DNA from: Stenotrophomonas maltophilia
Lineage (GTDB): Bacteria > Pseudomonadota > Gammaproteobacteria > Xanthomonadales > Xanthomonadaceae
DNA length: 64,000 nt
Assembly (NCBI RefSeq): GCF_002138415.1
Contig: NZ_CP015612.1
Span: 4,442,001 to 4,506,000 of the forward strand
Direction of reading: 5' to 3'
The notes under the pieces were generated by a model, which saw nothing but the letters and a program-made list of their open reading frames with translations, searched no databases and was not told the origin of the DNA. Within the stretch, counting starts at the first letter, position 1. Each line of letters opens with the position of its first letter. Below are positions 62,658 to 64,000 of this stretch, one piece after another. Both the position numbers and the translations under genes were made by a program.

Positions 62658-63588
62658 GCGGAGCCTGATCCCAGAAGGGGAAGAAATTGAACCAGTCCAG
62701 CGGCGACTGGATGACCTGCTGTTCCAGCCAGCCCGCATAGCGCTGCACCTGATCGGACAACGCCGCATCACGCGACCCGCGTGGCAGCACGATGCGATCG
62801 GCGAACGGCTCGAACACCACCCGATAGCCCTCGCCCTCGTGCAGGCAGGCCATGGTGTAGACGGGGCAGCCCAGTGCGGCGGCCAGTACATAGCCACCGA
62901 TGGGGAACGGCGCACGCTGCCCGAGGAAATCGGCGCTGAGGCAGCGCCCACCACCGACCGGCGTACGATCGCCGACAATGGCCACGAAACCGCCGGCGGC
63001 GACCTTGTCGGCCAGCATCATCGCGGTGGCAGGCCCCATTTCGGTGACCTGCACAAGCTCCACCGCTGCCAGCGGATCCAGCCGGCGCAGCAGGCGGTTG
63101 AAACGCTGCGCATGCGCGGTATGCACCAGTACGGTGATGCACAGGCCGGGAACCCGCTCGGCCAGCACCTGGCACAGTTCCAGACAGCCGATGTGCGCGG
63201 TGAGGATCAGCCCGCCTTCGCGCTGCGCGATCCTCTCCAGCACCGGGGTGCGATGCAGGTGGATGCGTTCGGGCGGATAGCGCCCGCCGATGCCGAGGAT
63301 CTTGTCCAGCATCGTGTCGGCAAACGCAAAGAAGTGGCGCAGGCTGTCGCGCCGGGTCGGCGCGCGACCCAACACGCCGCTGTGGGCCTGCAGGCGCTGC
63401 AGATACTGCATCGAGGCCTCACGGCCAACGCGGTTGCCCAGCCAGTGGCAGGCCACCACCGGCCACACGCACATGCGGAACGGCCAACGCCCGAACCAGC
63501 GGTGTACCCAGTACAGGACCAGCACGCCGGCCACCGAGGTGGATTCACCGATATCGGCCCAGTGCGGGGCACCCTGCGGGGTCGCCAT
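62647..63588 (-). CDS. LpxL-like lysophospholipid/lipid acyltransferase
   Basis: 313 residues from the ATG at 63588 (MATPQGAPHWADIGES). One N-terminal transmembrane helix, then the LABLAT fold: HxxxxE-type motif in LILTAHIGCLELCQVLAE (His and Glu), 'VAIVGDRTPVGGGRCLSADFLGQRAPFPIGGYVLAAALGCPVYTM' and the end 'SPLDWFNFFPFWDQ'. In aryl-polyene clusters such enzymes attach the polyene or an acyl chain to a lipid. It overlaps the ammonia-lyase by 11 bases. Confidence 0.87.
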   Translation of the reverse strand: MATPQGAPHWADIGESTSVAGVLVLYWVHRWFGRWPFRMCVWPVVACHWLGNRVGREASMQYLQRLQAHSGVLGRAPTRRDSLRHFFAFADTMLDKILGIGGRYPPERIHLHRTPVLERIAQREGGLILTAHIGCLELCQVLAERVPGLCITVLVHTAHAQRFNRLLRRLDPLAAVELVQVTEMGPATAMMLADKVAAGGFVAIVGDRTPVGGGRCLSADFLGQRAPFPIGGYVLAAALGCPVYTMACLHEGEGYRVVFEPFADRIVLPRGSRDAALSDQVQRYAGWLEQQVIQSPLDWFNFFPFWDQAPHDD

Positions 63589-63589
63589 T

Positions 63590-64000
63590 TCAGCGCTGCC
63601 CCCGCAGGCGGCGGCGCAGCAGGCGCGGTGCGCGCCAGAGCATGCCGAAGAACAGGCGGGTGTGCATGCGGGTGATGCGCACGTTGTCGCGCCACATATC
63701 AAAGTGCGACACGCCATCGGAAGGATAGGTCACGCGCGTGGACAGATGCTCGACCGGCACCTGCCGCCAGTACAGGCGCACGATCACCTCGGTATCGAAA
63801 TCCATGCGCCGGCCGATGGTCTCTTCGCCGATCAGGCGCAGAACCGGTGGCAGCGGGTACACGCGGAAGCCGCACATGGTGTCGCGCAGGTGCAGCGACA
63901 ACGTATTGATCCAGACCCAGATGTGGGTGGCGTAGCGGCCATACAGGCGTGCCTTCGGTACGCTGGCGTCGTAGGCCGGGATACCGCAGATCACCGCATC
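63590..64000 (-). CDS. Family 2 glycosyltransferase, C-terminal part
   Basis: Only the last 135 or so residues are in the window; the gene runs off the right edge. 'WINTLSLHLRDTMCGFRVYPL', 'MDFDTEVIVRLYWRQVPVEHLSTRVTYPSDGVSHF' are the acceptor-side motifs of DPM1-like GT2 enzymes, with RDTMCGFR preceding the helix that holds the base. The basic end (RAPRLLRRRLRGQR) follows. One base separates its stop from the acyltransferase start. It probably glycosylates the lipid part of the polyene. Confidence 0.85.
   Translation of the reverse strand, partial: DAVICGIPAYDASVPKARLYGRYATHIWVWINTLSLHLRDTMCGFRVYPLPPVLRLIGEETIGRRMDFDTEVIVRLYWRQVPVEHLSTRVTYPSDGVSHFDMWRDNVRITRMHTRLFFGMLWRAPRLLRRRLRGQR

Overview
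The window comes from a GC-rich gammaproteobacterium of the Xanthomonadaceae, most likely Stenotrophomonas maltophilia or a close relative. Three things point there. The secreted dipeptidyl peptidase IV, counted from its signal-peptide start, is 741 residues with Ser610, Asp685 and His717, the layout of the S. maltophilia enzyme. Short palindromes with a GTAG head (the SMAG class of REP described for S. maltophilia) recur in intergenic spaces. An aryl-polyene pigment cluster of xanthomonad type fills the right end.

Layout. 0.2-7 kb: Coa1-like protein, DPP IV, YfcG-like GST, UPF0114 membrane protein, TonB-like lipoprotein, AraC regulator. 7-7.8 kb: a RAYT transposase between inverted copies of a REP. 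7.8-11.3 kb: a translationally coupled operon of a lipoprotein peptidase and a NatAB-type ABC exporter. 11.3-15.2 kb: a GGDEF pseudogene, a DUF1203 gene and two tandem chitin-type LPMOs. 15.2-27.9 kb: Fpr, a second ABC exporter, an unknown gene framed by inverted long palindromes, PanE-like reductase, SDR, TatD, HrpB, RluE-like synthase, an exported methyltransferase and an aldo/keto reductase.

27.9-31.4 kb is the most unusual part: about 1 kb without a conventional gene, holding a terminator, a perfect dyad, two abutting tRNA-like sequences and a chain of strong hairpins. It leads directly into a slipin gene and the RNA ligase gene rtcB. This looks like an RNA-repair operon carrying its own tRNA-like RNAs; no RtcR or RtcA is next to it.

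31.6-53.3 kb: Rrf2 plus thioredoxin-reductase-like pair, chemoreceptor, LysR/MFS/DkgB group, Hpt plus RpfC-like hybrid kinase, YdcF-like protein, alpha/beta hydrolase, YbjQ, Pat-type protein acetyltransferase, MgtE, Kef-type K+/H+ antiporter, a 1112-residue ankyrin membrane protein and YcgL.

53.4-64 kb: one leftward operon with mostly 4-base overlaps: glycosyltransferase (cut by the window end), acyltransferase, ammonia-lyase, thioesterase, LolA-like protein, MMPL exporter, DUF3261 lipoprotein, ketosynthase, dehydratase, ketoreductase and ketosynthase. Together they would build, export and anchor an aryl polyene. At least four families of palindromic repeats occupy the gaps, and in three genes the GTAG head supplies the stop codon.
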